A stretch of DNA of 64,000 bases from NCBI RefSeq assembly GCF_018918125.1, contig NZ_JAHLQA010000003.1, positions 62,001 to 126,000 on the forward strand, read 5' to 3'. A model generated the notes under the pieces. It made no database searches and was not told the DNA's origin. It saw only the letters and a list, made by a program, of their open reading frames with translations. Positions within the stretch are counted from its first letter, which is position 1. Every line of letters starts with the position of its first letter. This document shows, in pieces, positions 34,541 through 44,150 of the stretch. This DNA comes from Blautia sp. MSJ-19. GTDB lineage: Bacteria; Bacillota; Clostridia; Lachnospirales; Lachnospiraceae. Position numbers and translations under genes: made by a program.

Positions 34541-35347
34541 TTACTGGTCTACAACAGCCATGTACTCGTCACTTACATATCCGATTCTACCATCCGGAAG
34601 AGAGAAACGCAACCAGCCGTTTTCATCTGCGCTGATTTTTTCTTTATCTCCATGATTCAGAGTACCGATAATCTGACCATTACTGCTGGCTGAGGCACGT
34701 ACGTTCAGCGCTTTCGCTGTGCATGCCATTGTCTGCGGAAGTTCCGGTGTCAGATAATCGTCACAGATATAAACTGTTTCACCATTGTATTTGCATTCAT
34801 ACCATTCTGTATTTAACACATTTCCTGTTACATGAACTTCTGTTCCGTTTTTGAGAGAAGTTACCAGTGCTCCTGATGCAGATGGAGATTTACGCACATT
34901 CACCGCTGATGCAGCAGTAACTGTCATTTTCATATCAAGGGAGCGAACATTGTATGACTGCTGTGAGCTGCTCGGTGCAGAATAATCGCTTGCAGGGGTC
35001 ATATAGCTTGCATAAACATAACCGGAAACATTACCGGAAATCTTGTACCACATACAGTCAGAGCATTCGCCGACAACATAATATTTCTGACCTGGTGTAA
35101 CACTTCCAAGAATCTCGCCAAATGGGGATCGTCTGATCATTGCCTGTGCAGTCGCCACATAATAGTCATTTACAGAAATCAGATCAGATTCATCATAGTA
35201 AGAATAAGAACTCTGATGATTATAAGCATTGTAGTCAGACTGTGTAACTGCCTCTTCAATATCGGCCGGCATAGCGAATACAGCGGTCTGTGCTGCCATT
35301 GTAAGCATTGCTGCGGTTATAAGTCCTGTAGCGATTTTTTTCTTCAT
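34541..35347 (-). CDS. secreted protein with three bacterial SH3 domains
   Basis: A 268-residue exported protein. Signal peptide residues 1-25 (KKKIATGLITAAMLTMAAQTAVFA). Three SH3b units follow at about 55-115, 130-195 and 200-265, with the VNVRKSPSASGALVTSL and LNVRASASSNGQIIGTL repeats. Such domains bind cell-wall peptides or crosslinks. No catalytic domain is present. It is the last gene of the group following the Cache-MscS channel; a wall-sensing or wall-binding role is possible. Confidence 0.88.
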   Translation of the reverse strand: MKKKIATGLITAAMLTMAAQTAVFAMPADIEEAVTQSDYNAYNHQSSYSYYDESDLISVNDYYVATAQAMIRRSPFGEILGSVTPGQKYYVVGECSDCMWYKISGNVSGYVYASYMTPASDYSAPSSSQQSYNVRSLDMKMTVTAASAVNVRKSPSASGALVTSLKNGTEVHVTGNVLNTEWYECKYNGETVYICDDYLTPELPQTMACTAKALNVRASASSNGQIIGTLNHGDKEKISADENGWLRFSLPDGRIGYVSDEYMAVVDQ

Positions 35348-35422
35348 ATGTTTTCCTCCATGCTCTCCGCCTGATATATTCAGGCAGAGAATTCTTGTAT
35401 TTTTGATATTTTATTTTAATTG

Positions 35423-38404
35423 TTATTCTTCACTGTTGTTTTCGGACTGCTGAGAAGTAAGTTTCATTCCGTATTTATCAAAGAGCAGTTTCATCTCTCT
35501 GTTCATATCAAGAATCAGCTGTGCACGATCACTCTCTGTACACTGTGCAACAATCTTAATATTCATGCTGTGATCATCCAGTTCTGTAACACCTTTGTAG
35601 AACGGTCCTTTCTTGATCTCAGGAATACGCTCTTTCATAAGTGGCAGTTCCTGCTGCAGGATGTATTCCACTCGTTCCAGAGATTCGCCGTATTCGATGC
35701 CGAAGTCACGGGAAACGACAGAGAACTGTCTGGTCATATTGACAACACCGCTGATTCCGCTGTTGTTGATGACTTTCATGTTACCGCTGCTCTCTTCAAT
35801 CTTTGTGGTACGGATACCAATCTCAACAACGGTTCCTCTCCAGTCGCCGATCTGAACAATATCACCTACACGGAACTCGCTCTCGAAAATGATAAAGAGT
35901 CCGGCCAGAACATCGGCAACCAGTTTCTGTGCGCCAAAGCTGATCATCAATCCCAGAAGACCTGCAGATGCAAGAAGTGTGGCAGTATCTACACCAAGCA
36001 GTGCAAAACAGTAATAGAGCAGTGCGATCGCAGATGCATATTTTACAAAGTTGCTTACCAGACGGAAGATCGTCTCACCCTGTGCACTTGAAATATTGGA
36101 CAATACACGGAGCACTTCCTGAACGATCGTTGTCAGTGTCATTACGATACAGATGATAAAGATACAACCTGTTGCCGCAAAGATATTGACGCCACGTTCC
36201 CATCCACCATTGATAACATAAGAGAACACATTTTCATTACCAGGGTTCTGTTTTTGCATTACATATGCGATACAGATGATCACTGCATAAATTCCAAGAA
36301 GAACTTTCAACACGGTAGTCATCTTTTGCTCCGGAGTCTTCTCCGACCAGCGAATTGCAGCATTGGACCAGCGGCTTGAAATGTCTCTTGTGGACTTTGT
36401 ATTTCCATCCGGCATGGTCACATCAAACATTGTGCTTGATGTTTCATTGTCATTTGTTGTATCCGGCTCTTCGACTGTATTCTCTTCTGCAACCTCTTTA
36501 TTCAGGCAGAGGAAGAGAGAAATCACAAGCAGGCAGGCAAGGCTGACTGCGGTAGACAGAAGTGCTACCGGAACTTTGTGTGCGGCAATCTCCGTAGACG
36601 GAACGCATGCATAAACAAAATATTTATCTGTTTCTACACAGTTTGCAAAATATTTGTTGCTTCCAATTGTCAGATAATCGCTGAAACCATCATGAATCTG
36701 ACTTTCTTTGATGCCATACTCTGTGACATCTCTTCCCATGTATTTCTCATCCGGATAATATGCAAACGTATTGTCATCTTTGTTTACCGCAAACGCAAAT
36801 CCTTTGGCTCCGATCTGCACACCGTCAAGTACAGAATCAATCTGCAGTTTGGTAAGTGCGTTTTCCAGTTTCTCAGGATTTACACAGATCTGTACAAAAC
36901 CTTCTGTGATGCCATCGTCGTCACGAAGTGCGACACCAATATACTGGTTGTATTCACCAAGTGCTTCGTCTTCCTGTGCATCCTGGATCACATATTCGCC
37001 ACCTGCAAGAAGTTTGCGGAAATCATAGGACTGTGCTTCCGGGTCATCACTCAGCTGGAATCCAAGATAGTTGGAGTTTGTTGCTGTGATCGTTCCTGTC
37101 GCGTCAAAATAACTGATAAATTCTACATCCAGTGCCTTGCTGATTCTCGCAAGATCCTCACGTGTCTTAAATTCCGGTCTTTCCTCAAGAATGTATGCTG
37201 CCGCACGGCACTTGTTCAGATATCTGGTATCATACTGATCTTCCAGCATCTTGACATCGCCTTCGTATTTCTCAAGTGTAGCCTGCAGGCTCTCGATATG
37301 CTGGCTGTTTGTAATTGACTTACTGGACAGTGAGAAAAGCTGCTGCATATACAGAGAACTGATGAATACACTGAGTACTCCGGCAACGATCATCGCACCA
37401 AGTTTTGCTCCCAGGAAATTGTTGAAATAAACTTTTCCAATCTTCCTCTGTACACCTTTTTTCCTGCCTTTTCTCTTTTCCTGATCTCCCAGAATAAAGA
37501 TTGCATACGTTACAAGCAATGTGATAACTGCAAAGAATACAAGAAGCACTACCAGTACTGTGACATTACAGGAGTCTTTGATCTCTTTTTCCGGAAGTGC
37601 ACAGATCACATATGCATCATCCAGGTTTGCAATGCTGCACAGATATTTCTGTCCGTAGATTTCCATCCATACTTTATTACCGTCTTCCAGATCTTCTACG
37701 TTAACTCCGGCATCCAGTGCATCCTGTCCGATAATGTCTGCATCCGGATGATACAGGAAGGTGTAGTCCTTCGCAGAGATTGCAAATGCATATCCGGTAG
37801 AACCAACGCTGATGTTACGAAGCATGCTCTCCCATGTTACGGTATCATTAAGAAGAGTTTCCAGTTCTGTCGGATCCTGCTCAATGACTGCCATGGTATC
37901 TGCATCGATCTCGGCTGCATAATATCTGAAGGTACCATCTTCTCGTTCTACTTCAAATGGTTCGGATGTATCACCGGATGCAAATACAGTACGCAACTGG
38001 TTATAACGTGCATAAGCAAAATCTGCACCTGTCTTTTCGGCTTCGGCAACAACCTTTCCGTCTTTTTCTACGATCAGTGCATTTGTGACATTCAGAAGTT
38101 CTCTGTACTGCTGCATGACAGCCGTTGTCACTTCATCCGCACCGATTTTTTCCTGAACAAAGAATGCAAGTGTACTTGCTTTGGCACGATACATCGCATC
38201 ATATGATTCTGTATGATCTGCCGCTTCTGCTTTGGCATCTTCTACCGTATCACGCAGAGGTTCGATCTTTTTCTGTAACTCGGTTGCCTGATCATTTGCA
38301 GAAATGTTAACCTGCATCTGGTACAGGAATACTCCCAGGATAGCCACGAAGATAAGCTCCACAATGACCATCGCAATACTTTTTCTTTTTAAACGCTTAG
38401 ACAC
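35423..38404 (-). CDS. MscS-type mechanosensitive channel with two Cache sensor domains
   Basis: A 993-residue membrane protein. TM1 (about 10-30), extracytoplasmic Cache domain 1 (about 35-270), TM (about 278-300), TM (about 335-355), Cache domain 2 (about 360-590), TM (about 598-622). A few helices then lead into an MscS pore and beta domain (about 790-985; GLLGLMISFGAQKLVADVLA, VGDIVQIGDWRGTVVEIG). The Cache repeats share the MxxxYA(F/I)AI-type and YLxSIA/YFANCV segments, so they arose by duplication. Normal MscS proteins are under 300 residues. This looks like a ligand-modulated channel. It starts 13 nt after the upstream binding-protein gene. Confidence 0.88.
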   Translation of the reverse strand: MSKRLKRKSIAMVIVELIFVAILGVFLYQMQVNISANDQATELQKKIEPLRDTVEDAKAEAADHTESYDAMYRAKASTLAFFVQEKIGADEVTTAVMQQYRELLNVTNALIVEKDGKVVAEAEKTGADFAYARYNQLRTVFASGDTSEPFEVEREDGTFRYYAAEIDADTMAVIEQDPTELETLLNDTVTWESMLRNISVGSTGYAFAISAKDYTFLYHPDADIIGQDALDAGVNVEDLEDGNKVWMEIYGQKYLCSIANLDDAYVICALPEKEIKDSCNVTVLVVLLVFFAVITLLVTYAIFILGDQEKRKGRKKGVQRKIGKVYFNNFLGAKLGAMIVAGVLSVFISSLYMQQLFSLSSKSITNSQHIESLQATLEKYEGDVKMLEDQYDTRYLNKCRAAAYILEERPEFKTREDLARISKALDVEFISYFDATGTITATNSNYLGFQLSDDPEAQSYDFRKLLAGGEYVIQDAQEDEALGEYNQYIGVALRDDDGITEGFVQICVNPEKLENALTKLQIDSVLDGVQIGAKGFAFAVNKDDNTFAYYPDEKYMGRDVTEYGIKESQIHDGFSDYLTIGSNKYFANCVETDKYFVYACVPSTEIAAHKVPVALLSTAVSLACLLVISLFLCLNKEVAEENTVEEPDTTNDNETSSTMFDVTMPDGNTKSTRDISSRWSNAAIRWSEKTPEQKMTTVLKVLLGIYAVIICIAYVMQKQNPGNENVFSYVINGGWERGVNIFAATGCIFIICIVMTLTTIVQEVLRVLSNISSAQGETIFRLVSNFVKYASAIALLYYCFALLGVDTATLLASAGLLGLMISFGAQKLVADVLAGLFIIFESEFRVGDIVQIGDWRGTVVEIGIRTTKIEESSGNMKVINNSGISGVVNMTRQFSVVSRDFGIEYGESLERVEYILQQELPLMKERIPEIKKGPFYKGVTELDDHSMNIKIVAQCTESDRAQLILDMNREMKLLFDKYGMKLTSQQSENNSEE

Positions 38405-38417
38405 AGCTTATCCCCCC

Positions 38418-39215
38418 TTAATCCCATTTGTCGATCAGTGCTGCGATCGTTCCGTCATCCAGAAATTTCTGAACGGCTTCTGCCATCGGTGCACTGAGTT
38501 CTGAATCTTTCTGTGTGGCAACACCGTAGCTCTGCTCGGTGATATCAAACGGAATGTACTCACGGTCATCATTCCAGTATGCATTGGCAATCATGCCATC
38601 CATGCATGCTGCATCAATTGTTCCTTCTTCCAGTGCCTTACTTACTGCATCATAAGACTCCAACTGAACAATTCTGATCCCGTCATACTGTGTATAATCG
38701 CCTTCTTTTTCTTCGAGAACTCTGGTGATCATTCCGTTTTCTTCAAGTTTCTGTGCAAGAATCGGTCCGGCATTTACGCCTGCCAGTGTTCCGACTGTCT
38801 TATCCTTAAGGTCCTGAATCTCTGTAAGCTGACTGGATTTCTCCACCATGATCTTGGTATCGTCTGTATAATATGCCGGTGAGAAATCAAAATTCTCAAG
38901 ACGGGTATCTGTAATGGAATACGCTGCGATCAGGCAGTCTACATCTCCATTCAGAAGTGTATCTTTACGGTTGTCCGGCTCTACCTGTTTAAATTCCACA
39001 TCAGAATATCCAAGTTCATCTGCAAGCTTGTTTGCAAGGTCAATTTCCATTCCATAGAACTTACCGGTTGTTTCATTATAATAACCGAAGTTCATGATGT
39101 CTCCCCTGACACCAACAGTCAGAGTCTTACCTGCTGCATAAACCGGAGTTGTTCCGAGCAGACTCACCACTGCCATAGCCAGTGGCAGTGATTTCAATAT
39201 GTACTTTCTTTTCAT
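38418..39215 (-). CDS. substrate-binding protein (SBP_bac_3), partner of the Cache-MscS channel gene
   Basis: About 265 residues. Signal peptide (KRKYILKSLPLAMAVVSLLG, cleavage near VYAA) and a PBP2 fold: TLTVGVRGDIMNFGYYN, GMEIDLANKLADELGYSDV, DCLIAAYSITDTR. Start 39215 is preferred to 39230 because of the upstream CAGGAAAA. No lipobox is seen, so it is secreted, or held by the signal sequence. No ABC transporter permease is adjacent; the flanking genes are a peptidase and a Cache-containing channel, so it may deliver peptidase products to the channel. Confidence 0.85.
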   Translation of the reverse strand: MKRKYILKSLPLAMAVVSLLGTTPVYAAGKTLTVGVRGDIMNFGYYNETTGKFYGMEIDLANKLADELGYSDVEFKQVEPDNRKDTLLNGDVDCLIAAYSITDTRLENFDFSPAYYTDDTKIMVEKSSQLTEIQDLKDKTVGTLAGVNAGPILAQKLEENGMITRVLEEKEGDYTQYDGIRIVQLESYDAVSKALEEGTIDAACMDGMIANAYWNDDREYIPFDITEQSYGVATQKDSELSAPMAEAVQKFLDDGTIAALIDKWD

Positions 39216-39264
39216 ATTTTCCTGTCCCACCTGTACCTCTCTTTTGTTTGTATATCATTAACTT

Positions 39265-41355
39265 CTATTCGTATCCGAAATTCTGGCGGATATAATCACG
39301 CTTCGCCGTCATTTCCGGATAATCATAGAAAAAGTTAATCTTAGCTGCTGCCAGGGAATCTCCATCCTGTCTGTCACTTAAAACAAACTGCATGAAAGAT
39401 TCGGCAATATCTTCAAAAATACCGGACAGTCCTGCATAATCACTGACATAATCTTCCGGATTCTCATAAAACTCTCTCTGCTTACCGTCCGCATAGAACT
39501 GATCGTAAAAAGCTTTCATATAAGAAGTATCTTTATAAAGGCTGATATCATTATAATCAGCCGTATCTTCCATTTCTGCCGGAGCATTCAGCTGATCTGC
39601 GTTCAAAGTAAGTGCATGAGCATATTCGTGAACTGCAGTTACAAGGAAGTTTCCTACATTTCGGAAATTACCATCTGCATCAAAGAAATCATTCTTATCA
39701 ATGCGTATGGAAAAACTGTCCGACTTCTGTACTTCATCTGCGGTACAGAAACCAAGTACATAACTGTAACCGTCTGTCCAGGAAACAATATTTTTCACAT
39801 ATGGATCGTCTTCCGGAATCATCTTATGTACGGTTTCCAAAAGTGCGAGATCTGCCTTGTCTGCAGTGTCTGCATATTCCTCAGACGACTTGCCAAATTC
39901 GTAACTGTTAATGTCCTCGCCTACGTTGGAATGCATGAAGGCAATCACTTCAATCACCTGTTCTCCATCGTATTCTTCAATCATATACTGGCGATTTGAC
40001 GGATTTTCTTTCATGGAACTGCTTCCCCACAATGGCTCGCCGCCATCATAAACCTCCGGCTCTCCCAACGCTTCTGTGAGTTTCTCTCCAAGTTCCTCAT
40101 CACTCAATCCAAGACTACTGGTTCGAATAAATACACGGTCAAGCGTCGGTGCTATTCCATCATCATATTCTCTGAACACAAAATCAGTGATCAGTGGCTC
40201 CCAGTCAAACCATTTCGTCTTAATTACGTAATGTGCCTGCTGATATCCCATTTCACTTTCATCTTCTTTTTCCAGTGTACCGGATGCGCCAAACTTGACG
40301 TCCACATCTGTTTTTGCCGCCCCGATCAGGATCGGCGTCTCATCCGTTACCGGTACTGCCGTTTCTGTTGCAGTCATCTCCTTCGCCTGCTCCAGAAGAG
40401 ATCCTGTCTCCTCAGATGCAATTGACTGAAGCACACTCTCAACCACTTTTCCAGTCTCTACAGCTTTATCTGCATCTATGATCTTATTGTTATCCGTAAA
40501 TTTATGATTTTCGACTTCACCAAGCTCTGCATTCTGCTCTACCAGCACTGCCGGAATACCTTCAAAAGAGAAGGATGCATGGTCACTGTCTGCTGCATGT
40601 CCACTCTGCCATGTACCATTCTGGCCGGCTGCTTCTATCAGCATCTGGCCAAGCAGTTCTTCATTTCCAAATGCAGTCATCACCTGAGAACCTGTGCTCT
40701 TATAATGTCCGATCATATCAATCTGGATATCACCAATGATGTGATCTTTTTCTTCCTGTGAAAGATTATTCACATAATAGGAAGAACCTTTCAGGCCTTC
40801 TTCTTCCGCAGAAAAAGAAACAAACCGGATTTCTGTATCTGTATCCACATTCTGCATAACCCGAGCCAGCTCCAGTAACATTGCTTCTCCGGAAGCATTA
40901 TCATTAGCGCCAACTGTACATTCCTTCGAGTCATGATGTGCAGAAACGATCAGGATATCTCCATTTGAATTTTTATTCGCCTTTTTTACTCCGATCACAT
41001 TGGTCGCTTCATTTGAATTCTGCTTTCCTTCTGCCTGTTCCGTAAAAGAAAATTTCTGCTGTTCTACTTCCAGTCCATAGTTTTGGAACTTTTCTGCAAT
41101 CTTCTCAGCAGCATTCTGTTCTCCTTCAGTTCCTGCCCAGCGGATCTCAGAAGTAAGGTCCTCCAGCACCTGCTGATACTGCTCTGCAGTCAGCCCGGAT
41201 TCCTGAACGTCATTTTCAGAAGCCCATACGGTCACACCTCCTGCAGTACCCATAAGAACACCTGCAAGAGCACAAAAAACAGGCATCATCTGCTTTTTAC
41301 ACGGATAATGCCTGTTTTTCTTTGTCTGCATATTTAATCGATCATTTTTTCTCAT
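39265..41355 (-). CDS. secreted M28 zinc aminopeptidase with C-terminal HExxH domain
   Basis: About 696 residues. Membrane or signal segment (about 22-48). An M28 domain (about 70-320) has all metal-site motifs: SAHHDS, GANDNASG, SFSAEEEGLKGS, IDMIGH and a late DHASFSFEGIPA. A region of about 340-520 has no recognised family. A second metallopeptidase-like segment (about 560-640) has TAVHEYAHAL, an HExxH motif with possible downstream acidic ligands. Two zinc peptidase centres in one chain are unusual. Start 41355 follows GGAG closely. It heads the operon with the binding protein and the Cache-MscS channel, and AgrA-like repeats lie upstream. Confidence 0.85.
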   Translation of the reverse strand: MRKNDRLNMQTKKNRHYPCKKQMMPVFCALAGVLMGTAGGVTVWASENDVQESGLTAEQYQQVLEDLTSEIRWAGTEGEQNAAEKIAEKFQNYGLEVEQQKFSFTEQAEGKQNSNEATNVIGVKKANKNSNGDILIVSAHHDSKECTVGANDNASGEAMLLELARVMQNVDTDTEIRFVSFSAEEEGLKGSSYYVNNLSQEEKDHIIGDIQIDMIGHYKSTGSQVMTAFGNEELLGQMLIEAAGQNGTWQSGHAADSDHASFSFEGIPAVLVEQNAELGEVENHKFTDNNKIIDADKAVETGKVVESVLQSIASEETGSLLEQAKEMTATETAVPVTDETPILIGAAKTDVDVKFGASGTLEKEDESEMGYQQAHYVIKTKWFDWEPLITDFVFREYDDGIAPTLDRVFIRTSSLGLSDEELGEKLTEALGEPEVYDGGEPLWGSSSMKENPSNRQYMIEEYDGEQVIEVIAFMHSNVGEDINSYEFGKSSEEYADTADKADLALLETVHKMIPEDDPYVKNIVSWTDGYSYVLGFCTADEVQKSDSFSIRIDKNDFFDADGNFRNVGNFLVTAVHEYAHALTLNADQLNAPAEMEDTADYNDISLYKDTSYMKAFYDQFYADGKQREFYENPEDYVSDYAGLSGIFEDIAESFMQFVLSDRQDGDSLAAAKINFFYDYPEMTAKRDYIRQNFGYE

Positions 41356-41460
41356 CTCATACGCTCCATATTTTGATAAAGATAAACCAGTTATTATTTT
41401 GTGCAATTTCTATAATTTTTCTTTTATTTTATCATGACATTGCACATTTTTTATTTCCAA

Positions 41461-41504
41461 AACTGTACTACCATTACCAAAACTGTGCAGAAACGGTAAC
41501 TGTA
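41461..41504 (-). promoter_or_regulatory. AgrA/LytTR-type direct repeats upstream of the M28 operon
   Basis: On the minus strand three ACAGTT elements (41498-41503, 41481-41486, 41461-41466); two are in the longer context (G)CACAGTTTTGG / GTACAGTTTTGG, spaced by 20 nt. The AgrA consensus is a pair of ACAGTTAAG-like 9-mers about 21 nt apart. They are about 105-150 nt before the peptidase start codon. Confidence 0.65.
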
Positions 41505-41507
41505 AAA

Positions 41508-42092
41508 TTATACCTCTGTGATCAGTCTCACACAGAATTTTCCGTCTTCTACCGAATACTGAAACAGACCATGGTATTTGTCTGCATAAGCTTTGATACT
41601 TTTCATTCCAAATCCATGTTCTGTTCCCCGTTCTGACAGAGGCAATCCTGTGACTTTTGATATTTTATAAGAGTTTTCTACAAATGTATTACTCACCTCC
41701 AGAAGAATCTGTGATTTCACCGGTTTAATCTTAATCTGCACCAGCCTGTCTTTCTCCTCTTCCACACGTGCCGCTGAGCGTACTGCATTATCCAGAAGAT
41801 TCATAACCACAGTCGCAAATTCAAATTCATTCAGTTTCTCTGTTCTTACCGGCATCTGTATATCTGTCTTAAATTCTATCTGCTGCTCTCTTGCTCTTTC
41901 ATAATATACCGTGACTGCACCGTCAATCACCACATTTTTGCAGAATTTTCTTCTCGTTACTGACCGGAAGTCTTCATCTGTCTGATCCAGAAGTTTCTCT
42001 ATCTGATCCATTTTTCCCTCATTCAGACAGTTTCTTATCATCTGATACCGATACTTGTTATCATGGCGAAGAATCCGGAACTGTTCTTCCAT
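41508..42092 (-). CDS. C-terminal part of a split AgrC-like histidine kinase
   Basis: A 194-residue piece: phospho-acceptor His in FRILRHDNKYRYQMIRN and GHKL ATPase motifs (VVMNLLDNAVRSA, N box; GTEHGFGMKSIKAYADKY, G box). It lacks membrane segments, which are found in the preceding frame. ATG at 42092 follows an A6 run and has no good RBS of its own. With one extra A (A7), or by a -1 slip at A6, it would continue the upstream sensor as LKKMEEQFR, the expected AgrC layout. So it is a frameshifted gene, a programmed frameshift product, or a coupled second protein. Confidence 0.82.
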   Translation of the reverse strand: MEEQFRILRHDNKYRYQMIRNCLNEGKMDQIEKLLDQTDEDFRSVTRRKFCKNVVIDGAVTVYYERAREQQIEFKTDIQMPVRTEKLNEFEFATVVMNLLDNAVRSAARVEEEKDRLVQIKIKPVKSQILLEVSNTFVENSYKISKVTGLPLSERGTEHGFGMKSIKAYADKYHGLFQYSVEDGKFCVRLITEV

Positions 42093-42808
42093 TTTTTCAG
42101 TTCTTCTGTCTGTCCTTCCAAACCGGAAGCATAGATTTCCAGAAGTTCACGGCCATTTTCTATTTCCTCTTCATCATGAAGGGATGATATCATTCTTATG
42201 GTAAAAATAAAGATGATATCCATAAGAATCAGAATCAAAAAAATTGCTACCCAGTTCTGCCACTTCTTAAAAAATGAATCCGACCACATGGTCAGCATAT
42301 AAGTGATCGCATAAAAAAATGCCGGTACGATCCACAGTTCATTCCACAGACGGGAGCTTTTTTCCATCTCTTCCAGATATTTATCCCGAAGCAGATGTGC
42401 TGACACCAGAAGGATCAGCAGATGTACTCCCGCCGGTAATGCCAGCAGCCAGAATGGGGGATCCGTTTTATAAAGGGCTACCGCACCCATATACAGAATA
42501 TTTCCCGGAAGCACGTAGGTCGCTGATGTAATTCCGGTAAATACCGACCTCATATCCCGGTAACTGCTAAGGCATACCGCTGTCAGCTGTACGATAATGA
42601 TTTCCAGAACCAGAAGGAACATATTCAGTTCTGCCGGAAAATTCTCCAACATTGTTATATTCTCGATTATATTCGTAAGCAAAAAAGACCCTGTTACAAT
42701 CAGGGCCGTTTTTCGTCTGCTGTATTTCAAAGAAAGAAATGTCAGCATATATATAAGCATGAATACCATAGAGATCCGGTATTCCAGAAACATCATTATC
42801 TCACTCAT
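42038..42808 (-). CDS. N-terminal membrane sensor part of a split AgrC-like histidine kinase
   Basis: A 256-residue protein with six to seven membrane helices (between residues 5 and 210), followed by a coiled dimerisation helix (LLEIYASGLEGQTEELKK). After that the frame continues for 20 residues unlike any kinase and stops at 42038. The kinase sequence resumes in the -1 frame at the A6 run (about 42087-42096). It starts 4 nt after the LytTR regulator stop, with AATAGG as a weak RBS. Ligand unknown; no AgrB or AgrD-like gene is in the window. Confidence 0.8.
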   Translation of the reverse strand: MSEIMMFLEYRISMVFMLIYMLTFLSLKYSRRKTALIVTGSFLLTNIIENITMLENFPAELNMFLLVLEIIIVQLTAVCLSSYRDMRSVFTGITSATYVLPGNILYMGAVALYKTDPPFWLLALPAGVHLLILLVSAHLLRDKYLEEMEKSSRLWNELWIVPAFFYAITYMLTMWSDSFFKKWQNWVAIFLILILMDIIFIFTIRMISSLHDEEEIENGRELLEIYASGLEGQTEELKKWKNSSGFFAMITSIGIR

Positions 42809-42812
42809 GAAC

Positions 42813-43547
42813 CTATTCGCCAGAGATATACGACATATATCTTGTCTGCGTATCTCCTACTCTTCTCCTCGCTACAGGCACTTCTTTCCCATCATCCATC
42901 AAAATATGGTCACCCTTAAGTGCCGCAATATATTTCATATTTACAAAAAATGATTTATGCGGCTGAATAAACTGTCCGGATTCCGCAACAATTCCTACAG
43001 ACTCTTCAAAAGTTCCTACTCTTCGCGCACTGGACAATTCGCTGCCGTCCTTTAATGTATATCGCATATTTTTCAGATTATTTTCGATATACATGATATC
43101 TTCCATCGCAACACTGCAAATCTCATTGCGGGTATTGATCGTAAGCATGTGCCTTGGCTTTGCCTTATAAAGAGAATATGCGGTATCCATAGCTGCACAC
43201 AGTGCATTTTCCTCTACTGGTTTCATCAGATATCTTACTGCATGGTTGTCAAATGCATCCAATGCGTAATCTCTGGAAGATGTCACATAGATCATCAGGG
43301 AATCCTGACATTGCTGCTGGATCCACTGTCCAAATTCGATTCCATTTGTACCATGCATCACAATATCCAGTATATAAAGATCATATTCTGCTGTTCTGTC
43401 CTGTACTGCTTTTTTCAGATTTTCAGCATCATGATATGTATCTATCCTGCCTTCGATTGAAATATTCTGTTTGAGCCATTTCTTAGCTCCATTTACAGCT
43501 CTGTTCAAATCATCCATTCGGTCATCACAAATTGCAATCTGCAGCAT
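42813..43547 (-). CDS. LytTR-family response regulator (AgrA-like)
   Basis: A 244-residue regulator. The receiver domain (about 1-120) has IAICDDRMDDL, phospho-acceptor in YDLYILDIVMHGTNGIEF, and the switch region IYVTSSRDYALDAFDNHAVRYLMKPV. A LytTR DNA-binding domain (about 140-238) has MEDIMYIENNLKN and SFFVNMKYIAALKGDHILMDDGKEVPVARRR. It is upstream of, and coupled to, the split sensor. Direct-repeat sites of the AgrA type occur at two places nearby (41461-41504 and 44151-44222). Confidence 0.92.
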   Translation of the reverse strand: MLQIAICDDRMDDLNRAVNGAKKWLKQNISIEGRIDTYHDAENLKKAVQDRTAEYDLYILDIVMHGTNGIEFGQWIQQQCQDSLMIYVTSSRDYALDAFDNHAVRYLMKPVEENALCAAMDTAYSLYKAKPRHMLTINTRNEICSVAMEDIMYIENNLKNMRYTLKDGSELSSARRVGTFEESVGIVAESGQFIQPHKSFFVNMKYIAALKGDHILMDDGKEVPVARRRVGDTQTRYMSYISGE

Positions 43548-43650
43548 AAAACCACCTTCCTGTTAGTTCCTAACATTGTCTTTATTATAACATATTTTCC
43601 AGTATAATGAAACAAAGAGTACGAGTCCGCTTCAAACTTCCTATAAAGTA

Positions 43651-43694
43651 AAAAAATGACTGTTCCTGCATTTTCACAGATGACAGTCATTTTT
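43651..43694 (-). terminator. terminator of the small membrane protein gene
   Basis: AAAAATGACTGT and ACAGTCATTTTT arms separated by about 20 nt; on the minus strand followed by a T run. Confidence 0.85.
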
Positions 43695-43708
43695 CAACTC
43701 TCAATACA

Positions 43709-44089
43709 CTAATTTGCTTTAAAATTTTTGTAAGCGCTGTTCAAATACAGATATGGGATCACCAGTAAAACGATATTCGCTATGATCATTCCAATACTTC
43801 CTTTAATATTAAAGAAATGAACAAGTTGAGGAATAAATAATGCGACTCCAAAAAACACTGTCAGCACAGACTTCTTATCTGCCATCATAAGCCCGAAAAT
43901 CCCGGCCAGTATCTGAAAAACAGCCAGTCCATAGGCAGCTACCAGTAATCCCAATGCTGTTGGTGCTGAAATTCCTGCCACTGCAGCATCACCATGTCCG
44001 ACCAGATAGTGTGTAAGGAATAAAGATGCTGCCCCCATAACAAGCTCAACCACACTTGCAATACGTAAATTTTTCGTTCCAGTTCTCAT
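43709..44089 (-). CDS. small four-helix membrane protein
   Basis: A 126-residue hydrophobic protein with four predicted helices (about 10-30, 42-68, 72-88, 95-117) and a short basic C-terminus (YLNSAYKNFKAN). No family with known function was recognised. It is a single-gene unit. Its upstream region (44151-44222) carries four AgrA-like direct repeats in the orientation pointing toward this gene, so it is a predicted target of the adjacent LytTR regulator. Confidence 0.75.
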   Translation of the reverse strand: MRTGTKNLRIASVVELVMGAASLFLTHYLVGHGDAAVAGISAPTALGLLVAAYGLAVFQILAGIFGLMMADKKSVLTVFFGVALFIPQLVHFFNIKGSIGMIIANIVLLVIPYLYLNSAYKNFKAN

Positions 44090-44150
44090 ACTCTGTTCTC
44101 CATTTTCTGTTTTTCTTTATTTTATCATAAGAATTTTATTTACATTGATT

